From Chloroflexota bacterium (lineage in GTDB: Bacteria; Chloroflexota; Dehalococcoidia; Lucifugimonadales; Australimonadaceae): 64,000 nt of DNA. The translations under genes were made by a program, and so were the position numbers. Positions within the stretch are counted from its first letter, which is position 1, and every line of letters starts with the position of its first letter. Positions 1 to 9,889 of this stretch are shown in pieces. Location of the stretch: contig JAPPHT010000056.1 of NCBI GenBank assembly GCA_028874795.1, positions 203,058 through 267,057 on the forward strand, given 5' to 3'. The notes under the pieces are model-generated. The model made no database searches. It was not told the DNA's origin and was given only the letters and a program-made list of their open reading frames with translations.

Positions 1-1205
1 GCTACTGGCACCCCATCGCAGCCACGGCAGAGCTGGACGAGCGCCCCACCAAGCCGATCCGCGTCCTCGGCGAGGACCTCGTCCTCTACAGGGACAGGTC
101 CGGCGCCCTCGGTCTCATCGAACGCTTCTGCCCCCACCGCCGCGTCGACCTCTCATACGGCATCCCCGAGGAGCACGGCCTCCGCTGCATGTACCACGGC
201 TGGATGATGGACGAGACCGGACAGTGCATCGAGCAACCCTTCGAGGAGACGGTGCACCCGGACGGGCGCTTCAAGGAGAAGGTGAAGGTCGCCGGCTACC
301 CCGTACAGGAGCTCGGAGGACTCATCTTCGCCTACATGGGCCCGCAGCCCGCGCCGCTGCTCCCCAACTACGACATCCTCGCGCAGAAGGAAGGCGTGTT
401 GCGGGAGGCCTTCATCGCGGTGGTCCCGTGCAACTGGGTGCAGTGCATGGAGAACTCCGTGGACCCCGTACACCTGGAGTGGCTTCACGGCGTGTACGGC
501 GCCCACCGCGCAAAGCTGGAGGGCCGCCGCGACGCCGTTGCGGAGAGTCTCGCCATGTACGACCGCCACAAAGAGATCGGCTTCGACGAGTTCGAACGCG
601 GCATCATCAAACGCCGCGTCTACGGCAACACGACCAAGGAGTCGCCCAAGTGGAGCGTGGGCCATCCCCTGCTCTTCCCGAACATCCTCCAGCAAGGCGG
701 CGGCGGACGTTACTTCTTCCAGTACCGCGTGCCGATCGACGACACGCACACCTGGCACGTCGAGCTCACGAGCTACTGGTTCCCGGACGACATCGAGGTC
801 CCGGAGCAGGACAGCATCCCTTGCACGAACATCGAACTGAGGAACCCGGACGGCACGTGGCGCAGCGACGACACGCTCGCGCAGGACCACGCGGCGTGGA
901 TACTGCAGGGGCCCATCATGGACCGCACGGCGGAGCGGCTCGGCGAGTCCGACCGCGGCCTCATCCTCTACCGGAAGATGCTGGACGAGCAGGCCGCTGT
1001 CGTCGAGGACGGCGCCGAGCCGCTCAACGTGCTCCGCGACCCTGCGGAGAACGTGATGATCCACGTGCCGCAGGAGGGCTGGGGCAAGCTGGGGCGGACG
1101 TCGGACATCGACGAGGTCGCCCGGTACGGCAGCAAGGTCAAGCCGCTCATCGTCGACCTGCTTTCGCAGACCTCATACGTCCAGCAGCACCACGCAACAG
1201 CCTAG
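1..1205 (+). CDS. Rieske oxygenase alpha subunit, phthalate 4,5-dioxygenase type (5' partial)
   Basis: This is the oxygenase component of a Rieske non-heme iron oxygenase, a cytosolic enzyme that hydroxylates or O-demethylates an aromatic-type substrate using electrons from a separate reductase. The frame is open from base 3, so only the N-terminus is missing (about 25 residues by comparison with the four closest paralogues here). The Rieske 2Fe-2S ligands are visible as CPHR near visible residue 43 and CMYH near residue 62. The mononuclear iron site is ENSVDPVHLEWLH, with Asp154, His157 and His162 in visible numbering. A Gfo/Idh/MocA gene starts 18 bp downstream and is probably co-transcribed. 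The substrate cannot be read from sequence. The family call is firm. Confidence 0.93.
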   Translation, partial: YWHPIAATAELDERPTKPIRVLGEDLVLYRDRSGALGLIERFCPHRRVDLSYGIPEEHGLRCMYHGWMMDETGQCIEQPFEETVHPDGRFKEKVKVAGYPVQELGGLIFAYMGPQPAPLLPNYDILAQKEGVLREAFIAVVPCNWVQCMENSVDPVHLEWLHGVYGAHRAKLEGRRDAVAESLAMYDRHKEIGFDEFERGIIKRRVYGNTTKESPKWSVGHPLLFPNILQQGGGGRYFFQYRVPIDDTHTWHVELTSYWFPDDIEVPEQDSIPCTNIELRNPDGTWRSDDTLAQDHAAWILQGPIMDRTAERLGESDRGLILYRKMLDEQAAVVEDGAEPLNVLRDPAENVMIHVPQEGWGKLGRTSDIDEVARYGSKVKPLIVDLLSQTSYVQQHHATA

Positions 1206-1223
1206 GGAGACGAACGACACGCC

Positions 1224-2450
1224 ATGACGACCAACTCACCACTGAACTTCGGCATCATCGGTCTGGGCGCGGGCGCGATGAACATGATCCCCGAGCTGCG
1301 AGCGAACCCGAACGCTCGCATCGTGGCCGTCGCCGACCCGCGCGCCCCCGCTCGCGAGCGGTTCGAGCGCGACTTCGGCGGGCGCGCTTACGACGACGCT
1401 GAGGGACTGTGCGCCGACCCCGGCGTGGACATCGTCTACGTGATGACGCCGGATGAGATGCATTCGGCGCATACCGTGATGGCGGCGGAGCGTGGCAAGC
1501 AGGTCATCCTCGACAAGCCCATGGGACTGACGCTCGACGAGTGCGATGCGATCATCGAGGCGACGGAGCGCAACGGCACGCGCGTCCTCGTCGGCCACTC
1601 GCAGAGCCTCGACCTCCCGAACCTGAAGATGGCGGAGATCGCCAACAGCGGCAGGCTCGGCAGGGTCGTGATGATGCACACCATGTTCTACAGCGACTGG
1701 ATCTACCGGCCGCGCGCCAAGGAAGAGCTGATGCAGGACCGCGGCGGGAGCATCGTGCGCCGGCAGGGCCCCATCCAGGTGGACATCTCCCGCATGATCG
1801 GCGGTGGCAAGGTGCGCTCCGTTCGCGCCCGCACGAACATTGTCGACCCGGACCGCCCCATCGACGGCTCGTTCATGGCGTTCCTCGATTTCGAGGACGG
1901 CCACACCGCCACTATCACCTACGACGGCTACGGCCACTTCAACAGCGCGGAGTTGACGTTCGGCTACACGCTCCAGGGACAGCAGATGGACGCTGCGCTG
2001 CACGTCAACTCGCGGAGGCGCATCGCTGCGTTCGCGGATGCGGACGCGGAGGAGGCGTACAAGGAGTCCACACGCTACGGCGGCTCGCTCGAACGCTCCA
2101 TCGAATACCCGGTCTCGCCCGACCGTCGGCTCGCCTTCTTCGGCATGACGCTCGTGTCGTGCGAGCACGGCGACATGCGGCAGACGCCCACCGGCGTCAT
2201 CGTCTACGGCAACGACGGCAACGAAGAGATAGACCTTCCCGCGGGCCCCGGCTACAACCGACGTTACTGCTCGATAGAGGTCGACGAGATGTGCCGCGCC
2301 ATCCGCACGGACACGCCCGTTCGCGTCCACGACGCCTACTGGGGCAAGGCGACCCAGGAGGTCGTCCTCGGCATCATCCAGTCCTCGGACGAACGCCGGG
2401 AGGTCTTCATGGAGCACCAGGTCCCCTACACCGGTCAGGGAGTCGAGTAG
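1224..2450 (+). CDS. Gfo/Idh/MocA family NAD(P)-dependent oxidoreductase
   Basis: This 408-residue protein begins with a Rossmann fold (GIIGLGAGA at residues 10-18) and carries the family motif LDKPMG, whose lysine is the usual catalytic residue. Members oxidise or reduce sugars, cyclitols and related alcohols with NAD(P). It follows a Rieske oxygenase gene by 18 bp on the same strand. The same two families are paired again at 19.1-21.6 kb, which suggests consecutive or coupled steps on one kind of substrate. The start is the ATG close after the Rieske stop, preceded by a GGGAGACGAA ribosome site. Substrate unknown. Confidence 0.9.
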   Translation: MTTNSPLNFGIIGLGAGAMNMIPELRANPNARIVAVADPRAPARERFERDFGGRAYDDAEGLCADPGVDIVYVMTPDEMHSAHTVMAAERGKQVILDKPMGLTLDECDAIIEATERNGTRVLVGHSQSLDLPNLKMAEIANSGRLGRVVMMHTMFYSDWIYRPRAKEELMQDRGGSIVRRQGPIQVDISRMIGGGKVRSVRARTNIVDPDRPIDGSFMAFLDFEDGHTATITYDGYGHFNSAELTFGYTLQGQQMDAALHVNSRRRIAAFADADAEEAYKESTRYGGSLERSIEYPVSPDRRLAFFGMTLVSCEHGDMRQTPTGVIVYGNDGNEEIDLPAGPGYNRRYCSIEVDEMCRAIRTDTPVRVHDAYWGKATQEVVLGIIQSSDERREVFMEHQVPYTGQGVE

Positions 2451-2523
2451 GCGTTCCGGGGATCCCCAGGCGACCGACGTCAAGGGGAACCTTCGGGGTC
2501 TCCCCGGCATATACTCCAACGCG

Positions 2524-5500
2524 ATGAGAACAGTTCAGCGTGTCACAGGCATCGGATCCCTGTGCTTGATCATCGCCCTTCTGCCGCTTGCATGTGACGA
2601 CGCCCCGCCTCCCACCAAGCCACCGCCTGCCGCGCTGCCAACGGCCACCGATACTCCCCTGCCCACCCAGACTCCACCGCCTACCAGCACACCCATGCCT
2701 CAGGGGGAACATGGTCCCGAGGAACCAGCCACCCTCGAGCTCCCGCGCGGTTCCATCAGCAGCGGCGGATATCACACGTGCAAGCTGGACGAGGATGGTG
2801 CTCCCGCCTGCTGGTGGGTGTCCGAACAGGACCTTCGCGTCCCCCTGGCGCCGCCGCCGGAGGGTGAGACCTTCACCTCCATCAGCAGCGGGGTCGCCCA
2901 CACCTGCGGACTGCGCGAGGACGGAACGGCCGTCTGCTGGGCGATAATCGAGGAAGAGGGCCTGGAAGTCCTGTCGTCCCCGGAGGGAGAGGCCCTCACC
3001 GCCATCAGCAGCGGGGCGTACCACGCCTGCGGCCTCCGCGAGGACGGAGCGCCCGTCTGCTGGCTGGTTATCGAGGAACTCCTCGGCGAGACGATTGCAT
3101 CCCCGCCGGAGGCTGAGACCTTCACCTCCATCAGCAGCGGCGCCGCCCACACCTGTGGCCTGCGCGAAGGCGGTACACCCGTCTGTTGGCTGGTCGTCGA
3201 CGACGGCGAGACCCTCATCCAATCGCCTCCCGAAGGGGAGACTTTCGTCTCCATCAGCAGCGGGGCCTACCACACCTGCGGGCTGCGCGAGAACGGTACG
3301 CCCGCCTGCTGGCCCGTCGTCGATGAAGCCACTGGCGATGTACTGTCGCCTCCTCCGCAGGGCTCGCCTTTCGTATCTGTCAGCAGCGGCCTCTTCCACA
3401 CGTGCGGCCTCCACGAGGACGGGACGTCGACGTGCTGGTGGACCTTTGGCGAAACGATTGACTACTCCCTGGCGCCTCCATCCCCTGCGCAGGAGGAACG
3501 GTTCATCGCCATCAGCAGCGGGCTGTCTCACGCGTGCGGACTGCGCCAGGACGGCAGCCACGCCTGCTGGACCGCAGACCCGTATGCCGCCATCAGACAG
3601 GGGTTCGGCGGACAGACCATCTTTGAACCTATCGACGGCGCCTACTTCGCCATCAGCAACGGCGCAGGCCATACCTGTGCGTTGCAGGAGGGCGGCAGGC
3701 CGGCCTGTTGGGGCAACGATGACCATGGCCAGGCATCGCCACCGGAGGACGAGTCGTTCACCGCGATCAGCAGTGGTGGTGACTCTACCTGCGCCCTGCG
3801 CAACGACGGCTCCGCCGCGTGTTGGGGCGCGGACGACCAGGGCCAATCTTCCCCGCCGGAAGGCGAGTCCTTCACGGCAATCAGCAGCGGAGGTGACTCT
3901 ACCTGCGCCCTGCGCAACGACGGCTCCGCCGCGTGTTGGGGCGCGAACGACCAAGGCCAATCGTCTCCGCCGGAAGGCGAGTCCTTCACGGCCATCAGCA
4001 GTGGAGAGGCGTTCTCATGCGGCCTGCGGGGGGATGGTTCAGTCGTCTGCTGGGGCAGCAACGAGGAGGGCCAGGCGTCGCCGCCGCAGAGTGGGCGGTT
4101 CGTCTCCATCAACAGCGGCGCCACGCACGTTTGTGCGCTGCACGCGGACGGCAGCCCGTACTGCTGGGGAAGCGACGAGTACGGCAGGGCATCGGCCCCG
4201 CTCGCCGATGAGTTCGTTTCCATCACCAGTGGACGGGACCACAGCTGTGGTCAACGCAGCGACGGCGACGTGGTGTGCTGGGGCCTCAGCCCTGAGATTC
4301 CTCTGGGCGAACGGCTGACGCACCTGACCATCGGGGACCACCACACGTGCGCCCTGCGGCACGACGGCAGCCCCGTCTGCTGGGGATACGGCTACGACAC
4401 CCCTGCGGAATCGGCCAGGCGTCCGCCGCTCGAAGCGATGAGCGACGACCGGTTCACCGCGATCAGCAGTGGCTACTACCATGCCTGCGCGCTGCAGGAG
4501 AACGGTGAGCCGGTCTGCTGGTCCTGGTACGGGTCTGGCAGCGAACAGTTCGTCCCTTACGGCAAAAGGCTCGCGTCCATCAGCAGCGGAGGGGCCCACG
4601 TTTGCGGGCTTCGGCAGGACGGAACGGCCGACTGCTGGGGTGACGATTCGTACGGTCAGAGCTCGCCTCCGCAAGGTGAACGGTTCCTGCAGCTCAGCAG
4701 CGGTTATACGTATGCCTGCGGGCTGCGTGAAGACGGCTCGCCGACCTGTTGGGGCGCAGACGAGCACGGGGAGGCCTCTCCGCCTGAGGGCGAGCGCTTC
4801 ACCGCCATCGCCGCCGCCGACGGGTTGTACGACAGACACACCTGCGCACTACGCCAGAATGGGAGCGCCGTCTGTTGGGGCGCCGACTCCGATGGCCAGG
4901 CGTCGCCGCCGGAAGAGGAGCGGTTCCAGACTATCAGCGTGGGCGGGAGCCACACTTGCGGGCTGCGCGTTGAGGACGGGACGGCCGTCTGCTGGGGCAA
5001 GGACGACGTGCATCAGGCGTCGTCGCCGGAAGGCGAAGCCTTCTCGGCCATCACCAGCGGCAGGGCGCACACCTGCGCGCTGCGTCAGGACGATGGCACA
5101 GCCATCTGCTGGGGGTCCGACCGCAACCACGTGAACGACTACACAGGCCAAGCGTCGCCGCCTTATGGCGTTCGGCTTGCTGCCATCAGCGCGGGCGAGG
5201 ATTCCACCTGCGCGCTTCGGGCCGAGGACGCTACGCCAATCTGCTGGGGCGAGGGCTTTCAGTACGACCAGCCGGAGGAGGTCCCATTCTCTTCGGCGAG
5301 CGAAGGGGTATTCTCCGCCATCAGCAGCGGAGCGGACCACGTCTGCGCGCTCCGCGAGGACCAGACCGCGGCGTGCTGGGGTGGCAACGACGCCAACAAG
5401 GCGTCGCCGCCGCCAGAGCGGTTCAGCGCGATCAGCAGCGGTACGACGCACACCTGCGCTCTTCGGGCGGACGACGGCGTAGCCGTCTGTTGGGGCAGCA

Positions 5501-7038
5501 ACACGGACCCCTTGGACAGGTATGAAGCGTACAAGGGCCAGGCCTCTCCGCCATATAACGAGCGGTTCACGACGATCAGCAGCGGGGAAGCCCACACCTG
5601 CGCCCTGAGAGAGGATGGAACAGCAGCATGCTGGGGCGACAACGACTACGGTCAGTCGTCACCCCCCGAAGGCGAACGGTTCGTTGCGCTCCTCAGCCTG
5701 GGAATCGCCTCCTGCGGGCTGCGCGACGATGGCGTAGTCATCTGTTGGGGCGATTACTTCTCCCGCCATAGTCCCTACGAAGAGGGCCTTTCCTCGATAG
5801 GGACAGGACGCGGCAACGGCCACATCTGTGGACTCCGCGAGGATGGTTCCGCGTTCTGCTGGGGGGCGGACCACCACGATCAGGCATCCCCGCCGGACGG
5901 TGAAACGTTCTCGGAGATAAGCATGGGCCGAGCGCACACCTGCGCGCTGCGGGAGGATGGTACGGCGGTCTGCTGGGGCCTCAACATTCAGCCCACCTAC
6001 GGAGCCTGGTACGGCCAGGCGTCGCCGCCGGAGGGCCAACGCTTCAAGGCCATCAGCAGCGGTCCGCTGTTTACATGCGCACTGCGTCTCGATGGCACTC
6101 CAAGCTGTTGGGGCCAGGACTACGACACTCCGGAACCGGAGCGGACCGAATACGCGGCGGTCGTCAACGACAGCTTTGTGGCCATCGACACCGGATCGAA
6201 CTACAGCTGCGGGCTTCGCGCCGATGGCACGACGGTCTGTTGGGGCGACTGGGATCCAGATACGGGGCGATATGGAGACCACGGGCGGGAATGGCCGCCG
6301 GAAAGCGAGCGGTTCTCGTCCATCAGCACGGGATCGTCGCATACGTGCGGACTCCGGACACGAGACGGGACCGTAGTCTGCTGGGGTGAGAATCTCAACG
6401 GGGAGGCATTCCCTCCGGATGAAGAGAGATTCGCCGCCATCAGCGCCGGCTCATCAGACACGTGCGGCATCCGACTCGACGGCACGTGGAGTTGCTGGGG
6501 TTTTGTCAGTAACGTCTCCGGTGGCCACTATGTACCCGCGCCCGACCCCGGCGAGCGTTTCACTTCCATCGCGAACGGCTCGTTTCACATGTGCGGGCTC
6601 CGGGAAGACGGCTCAGCCGTTTGCTGGGGCAGCAATCGCGAGGGCCAGACCCTGGTTCCGGAGGGCGAGGTGTTCACCGAGCTCAGCGGCGGTTCGTCGC
6701 ACACGTGCGGATTACGGCCGGACCAGACTGCCGTCTGCTGGGGCGCCATCGATACCGATCAGGGATTCGGCCAATCAACGCCGCCGTCCAACGAGCGGTT
6801 CGTCTCCATCAGCAGCGGCGGGTACCACACATGCGCCTTGCGTGAGGACGGCTCCGCCGTGTGTTGGGGCGCCCGGATGAGTGATACGCATCCCTTGCGG
6901 GAGAACAGCGTCGGACAATCAGAGGCGCCTGCGGGAGAGGTCTTCACCGCCATCAGTTGCGGAGACCTCCACACATGCGCCCTCCGCCCGGACGGCACGC
7001 CCGTCTGCTGGGGCAAGGGATTTCCGGCAACACCCTGA
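2524..7038 (+). CDS. Giant RCC1-like repeat lipoprotein, 35 two-cysteine repeats
   Basis: The protein has 1504 residues. Residues 1-24 form a lipoprotein signal with lipobox LPLAC (Cys24 is the lipid anchor), followed by a Pro/Thr-rich linker to about residue 60. The rest is 35 imperfect tandem repeats of about 37-48 residues, each matching roughly ISSG-x2-HTC-x-LR-x-DG-x3-CWG, usually followed by a GQ-x-SPP-x-GE-x-F spacer. This resembles the RCC1 beta-propeller blade (G-x2-H-x2-AL ... G-x-WG) with two added cysteines per blade. Thirty-five is five times seven, the blade number of an RCC1 propeller, so five propellers in series is a possible architecture (inference). Expected location is the outer face of the cytoplasmic membrane or the cell surface. 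A binding or adhesion role is a guess. It is flanked by metabolic genes and no obvious partner is adjacent. Confidence 0.85.
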   Translation: MRTVQRVTGIGSLCLIIALLPLACDDAPPPTKPPPAALPTATDTPLPTQTPPPTSTPMPQGEHGPEEPATLELPRGSISSGGYHTCKLDEDGAPACWWVSEQDLRVPLAPPPEGETFTSISSGVAHTCGLREDGTAVCWAIIEEEGLEVLSSPEGEALTAISSGAYHACGLREDGAPVCWLVIEELLGETIASPPEAETFTSISSGAAHTCGLREGGTPVCWLVVDDGETLIQSPPEGETFVSISSGAYHTCGLRENGTPACWPVVDEATGDVLSPPPQGSPFVSVSSGLFHTCGLHEDGTSTCWWTFGETIDYSLAPPSPAQEERFIAISSGLSHACGLRQDGSHACWTADPYAAIRQGFGGQTIFEPIDGAYFAISNGAGHTCALQEGGRPACWGNDDHGQASPPEDESFTAISSGGDSTCALRNDGSAACWGADDQGQSSPPEGESFTAISSGGDSTCALRNDGSAACWGANDQGQSSPPEGESFTAISSGEAFSCGLRGDGSVVCWGSNEEGQASPPQSGRFVSINSGATHVCALHADGSPYCWGSDEYGRASAPLADEFVSITSGRDHSCGQRSDGDVVCWGLSPEIPLGERLTHLTIGDHHTCALRHDGSPVCWGYGYDTPAESARRPPLEAMSDDRFTAISSGYYHACALQENGEPVCWSWYGSGSEQFVPYGKRLASISSGGAHVCGLRQDGTADCWGDDSYGQSSPPQGERFLQLSSGYTYACGLREDGSPTCWGADEHGEASPPEGERFTAIAAADGLYDRHTCALRQNGSAVCWGADSDGQASPPEEERFQTISVGGSHTCGLRVEDGTAVCWGKDDVHQASSPEGEAFSAITSGRAHTCALRQDDGTAICWGSDRNHVNDYTGQASPPYGVRLAAISAGEDSTCALRAEDATPICWGEGFQYDQPEEVPFSSASEGVFSAISSGADHVCALREDQTAACWGGNDANKASPPPERFSAISSGTTHTCALRADDGVAVCWGSNTDPLDRYEAYKGQASPPYNERFTTISSGEAHTCALREDGTAACWGDNDYGQSSPPEGERFVALLSLGIASCGLRDDGVVICWGDYFSRHSPYEEGLSSIGTGRGNGHICGLREDGSAFCWGADHHDQASPPDGETFSEISMGRAHTCALREDGTAVCWGLNIQPTYGAWYGQASPPEGQRFKAISSGPLFTCALRLDGTPSCWGQDYDTPEPERTEYAAVVNDSFVAIDTGSNYSCGLRADGTTVCWGDWDPDTGRYGDHGREWPPESERFSSISTGSSHTCGLRTRDGTVVCWGENLNGEAFPPDEERFAAISAGSSDTCGIRLDGTWSCWGFVSNVSGGHYVPAPDPGERFTSIANGSFHMCGLREDGSAVCWGSNREGQTLVPEGEVFTELSGGSSHTCGLRPDQTAVCWGAIDTDQGFGQSTPPSNERFVSISSGGYHTCALREDGSAVCWGARMSDTHPLRENSVGQSEAPAGEVFTAISCGDLHTCALRPDGTPVCWGKGFPATP
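3760..3987 (+). repeat. Nearly identical tandem duplication of one RCC1-like repeat (2 x 114 bp)
   Basis: Repeats 9 and 10 of the RCC1-like lipoprotein gene (3760-3873 and 3874-3987) are almost identical at the DNA level and differ at one amino acid (Asp versus Asn after CWGA), whereas the other repeats are well diverged. This indicates a recent in-frame duplication of a 38-residue unit. Confidence 0.85.
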
Positions 7039-7154
7039 TCGTATCGGCGCCGCTGGCCCCTCACCACCATGCAGGCTACTGACGGCGCTGCTCGTGTGAT
7101 AGGCTCACCGCGCCCCGTCATCGGGAGCGCATACGCCAATGTGCAGAGGGACGA

Positions 7155-8242
7155 ATGAAAGCAGCCGTTCTGGTAGAAGCGAACGAACCGCTGAGGATAG
7201 AAGAAGTCGAGCTCGACCCACCGAAGGCGAACGAGGTGCGCGTCAACATCGCGGCGGCGGGCGTCTGCCGCAGCGACCTCCACTTCATGCGCGGTGAGGC
7301 CATCATCGCCAAGCCGGCTGTGCTCGGTCACGAGGGTTCCGCCATCGTCCAGGAGGTCGGTGAGGGCGTGACACGCGTCGCTCCCGGCGATCACGTCATC
7401 CTCTCCTTCGTGCCGTTCTGCGGTCGCTGCCCGTCCTGCATCAGCGGACGCGCCAACCTCTGCGACACCCACCTGGCAACCGGCCCGCAGATGTTCGACG
7501 GCACGCGCCGCCTGCACTGGAACGGTCAAGACCTCGCGCACATGGGGAAGGTGGCGTGCTTCGCGGAGCAGGCCGTCGTGCCGGAGGCGGGCTGCATGAA
7601 GATCGACCCGGACTTCCCGCTTCCGGTGGCCGCGCTCATCGGCTGCAGCGTCACCACCGGCGTCGGCTCGGTGCTGTTCAGCGCGCAGGTCGAGCCCGGC
7701 AGCACCGTCGCGGTCATCGGCTGCGGCGGCGTGGGGTTGAACGTCGTGCAGGGCGCGCGCCTCGCGGGCGCCAGACGCATCATCGCGGTGGACATCAACG
7801 ACGCCGCGCTCGAGTTCGCCACCCGGTTCGGCGCCACCGACACCGTCAACCCCAACGACGGCGACGCGTTGAAGACGATCCGCCACATGACCGGCGGCGG
7901 CGTGGACTACGCCTTCGAGGCGTTCGGCTCTTCCGAGACGGCCTCCCTCACGTTCGACGCCGCGCGCAAGGGCGGCACCGCCGTCATCGTCGGTCTCGCG
8001 CCCGTGGGCGACTACGCCAGCATCGACGCTGTCGCGCTCGTGCGCTACGAGAAGACGCTGAAGGGCGCCTACTACGGCTCATCCCGTCCCGCCATAGACT
8101 TCTACCGCATGGTGGACTTCTACCAGAGCGGCAAGATAGACGTGGACGGCCTCATCACGCGCACCTACAGCCTCGACCAGATCAACGAGGCGTACGAGGA
8201 GCTGGACCGGGGCGTCGTCGGCCGCGGGGTCATCACGTTCTG

Positions 8243-8243
<1 letters not shown>
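7155..8243 (+). CDS. Zinc-dependent alcohol dehydrogenase (MDR family)
   Basis: A 362-residue medium-chain dehydrogenase/reductase that oxidises an alcohol or reduces an aldehyde with NAD(P). Catalytic zinc ligands are Cys38 (GVCRSD) and His59-Glu60 (GHEG). The structural zinc site CGRC-x2-C-x7-C follows near residue 95, and the dinucleotide fold is at IGCGGVGLN. The closest general type is the class III / mycothiol-like alcohol dehydrogenase group. Its stop codon overlaps the next start by one base, so it is translationally coupled to the 2Fe-2S subunit gene. This suggests an alcohol-to-aldehyde-to-acid route with the molybdenum-hydroxylase-type subunits (inference). Confidence 0.9.
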
Positions 8244-8712
<469 letters not shown>

Positions 8713-8716
<4 letters not shown>

Positions 8717-9585
8717 TCCCCGCGGCGTTCACCTACCACGCGCCCCGGACGCTCGGCGACGCCGTCCGCCTGCTGCGCGCGTACGAAGGCGAGGCCCGCG
8801 TCGTCTCCGGCGGCATGAGCCTCATACCCGCAATGAAGCTGCGGCTCGTCCAGCCCGAACACCTGATCGACATCGGGAGGCTCGGCGAACTCGATTACGT
8901 CCGGCGCACCGAGGACGGCGGCGCCGCCATCGGCGCGGGCGCGACGTACCGCAGCATCGAGCGGTCGCGGACGGTGGCAGCGGTTGCGCCGATGCTGGTC
9001 GAGACGGTGCGCCAGGTGGGCGACCTGCAGGTACGGAACCGCGGGACGCTGTGCGGCAGCGCCGCGCACGCCGATCCCGCAGCCGACGCGCCAGCGGCGC
9101 TCCTGGCCCTCGACGCCACCCTCCACACCACCGGCGGGCCGAGCCGCCGCTCGATACAGGCGCGCCGGTTCTTCGTCGACGCCTACGAGACCGTGCTCGG
9201 GCCGACCGAGGTGCTGACCGAGATACGCATCCCGAAGCAGCCTGCGCGCACGGGCTCGACGTACCTGAAGTTCGCGAACAAGGCTTCGCGATTCGCCATC
9301 GTGGGCGTCGCGGCAGCCGTCACGGTTGACCGGGGCGGCGTCTGCACACGGGCGCGCATCGCGGTGACCGGGGCGGGGCCGCGCGCGGTGCGCGCGACGG
9401 CGAGCGAGCGCTATCTCGAAGGCCGGCAGCTCTCGGCGGAGGCCATCGCGGCAGCGGCATCACGGGCGTCGCGCGGCATGGAGTTCATCGAGGACGTCCA
9501 CGGCTCCGAGGAGTACCGCGAACACCTTACCGGCGTGCTCACCCAGCGCGCGCTGATGGAAGCCGCGCGCCGCGCGGGCGTGTAG
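8713..9585 (+). CDS. FAD-binding medium subunit of xanthine dehydrogenase/CO dehydrogenase-type enzyme
   Basis: A 290-residue FAD subunit of the molybdenum hydroxylase family. The first flavin-contact motif is [11 protein letters not shown] near residue 37 and the second is [16 protein letters not shown] near residue 110. The C-terminal CO-dehydrogenase-flavoprotein domain is intact. The chosen ATG overlaps the preceding stop (ATGA), so the two subunits are coupled. The gene converges four bases from a minus-strand gene, so the operon ends here without the large subunit, which must be encoded elsewhere if this is an active heterotrimer. Confidence 0.93.
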
Positions 9586-9589
9586 AGCG

Positions 9590-9889
9590 CTAAACCCCGC
9601 GCTTCTTCCCAGCGGCGACAGGAGCCAAGCTGACGTCCTCCGTGGAGGGCACGCCGGCCCACCCGACGGTCGTCACCACGCGAACGTGATCAATGTCAAA
9701 GTCCGATATGGCTCGGACCTGATCGGCAGGAACAGGGGCAATCGCTACCGTCCTGCCGGTGCGCGTCATGAACTCCACAAGGAACTTACCGGGGTAGACA
9801 GAAACGATCGTCCCCATGTCCCCCGCTTCGAGTCCTTCCTTGGGAAGGTCGGCGGTCAGTACGATGACGTCGTGTTCCTCAAACATCAT
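9590..9889 (-). CDS. DUF4926 domain protein
   Basis: A protein of about 99 residues. Its first 60 residues match the DUF4926 pattern: an acidic start FEEHDVIVLTADLP, then GLEAGDMGTIVSVYPG and a beta-rich stretch. The start used is an ATG that overlaps the stop of the upstream DUF6883 gene (ATGATG), directly after a purine-rich GAGGGAGAG. A longer in-frame start exists but would read deep into the upstream gene. DUF4926 genes are typically found next to DUF6883 genes, as here. Function is unknown; a toxin-antitoxin-like role is possible but unproven. Confidence 0.75.
   Translation of the reverse strand: MMFEEHDVIVLTADLPKEGLEAGDMGTIVSVYPGKFLVEFMTRTGRTVAIAPVPADQVRAISDFDIDHVRVVTTVGWAGVPSTEDVSLAPVAAGKKRGV

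Noticed and set aside
1236..3960. Long open frames on the minus strand opposite the Gfo/Idh and RCC1-like genes
   Set aside because: They mirror codon periodicity of high-GC genes; products are Arg/Gly/Ala/Val-rich without domains, and they overlap convincing plus-strand genes completely.
2760..7010. Possible CRISPR-like or satellite array
   Set aside because: The regularity is at protein level (RCC1-like repeats) in one continuous coding frame; there are no constant direct repeats with unique spacers.
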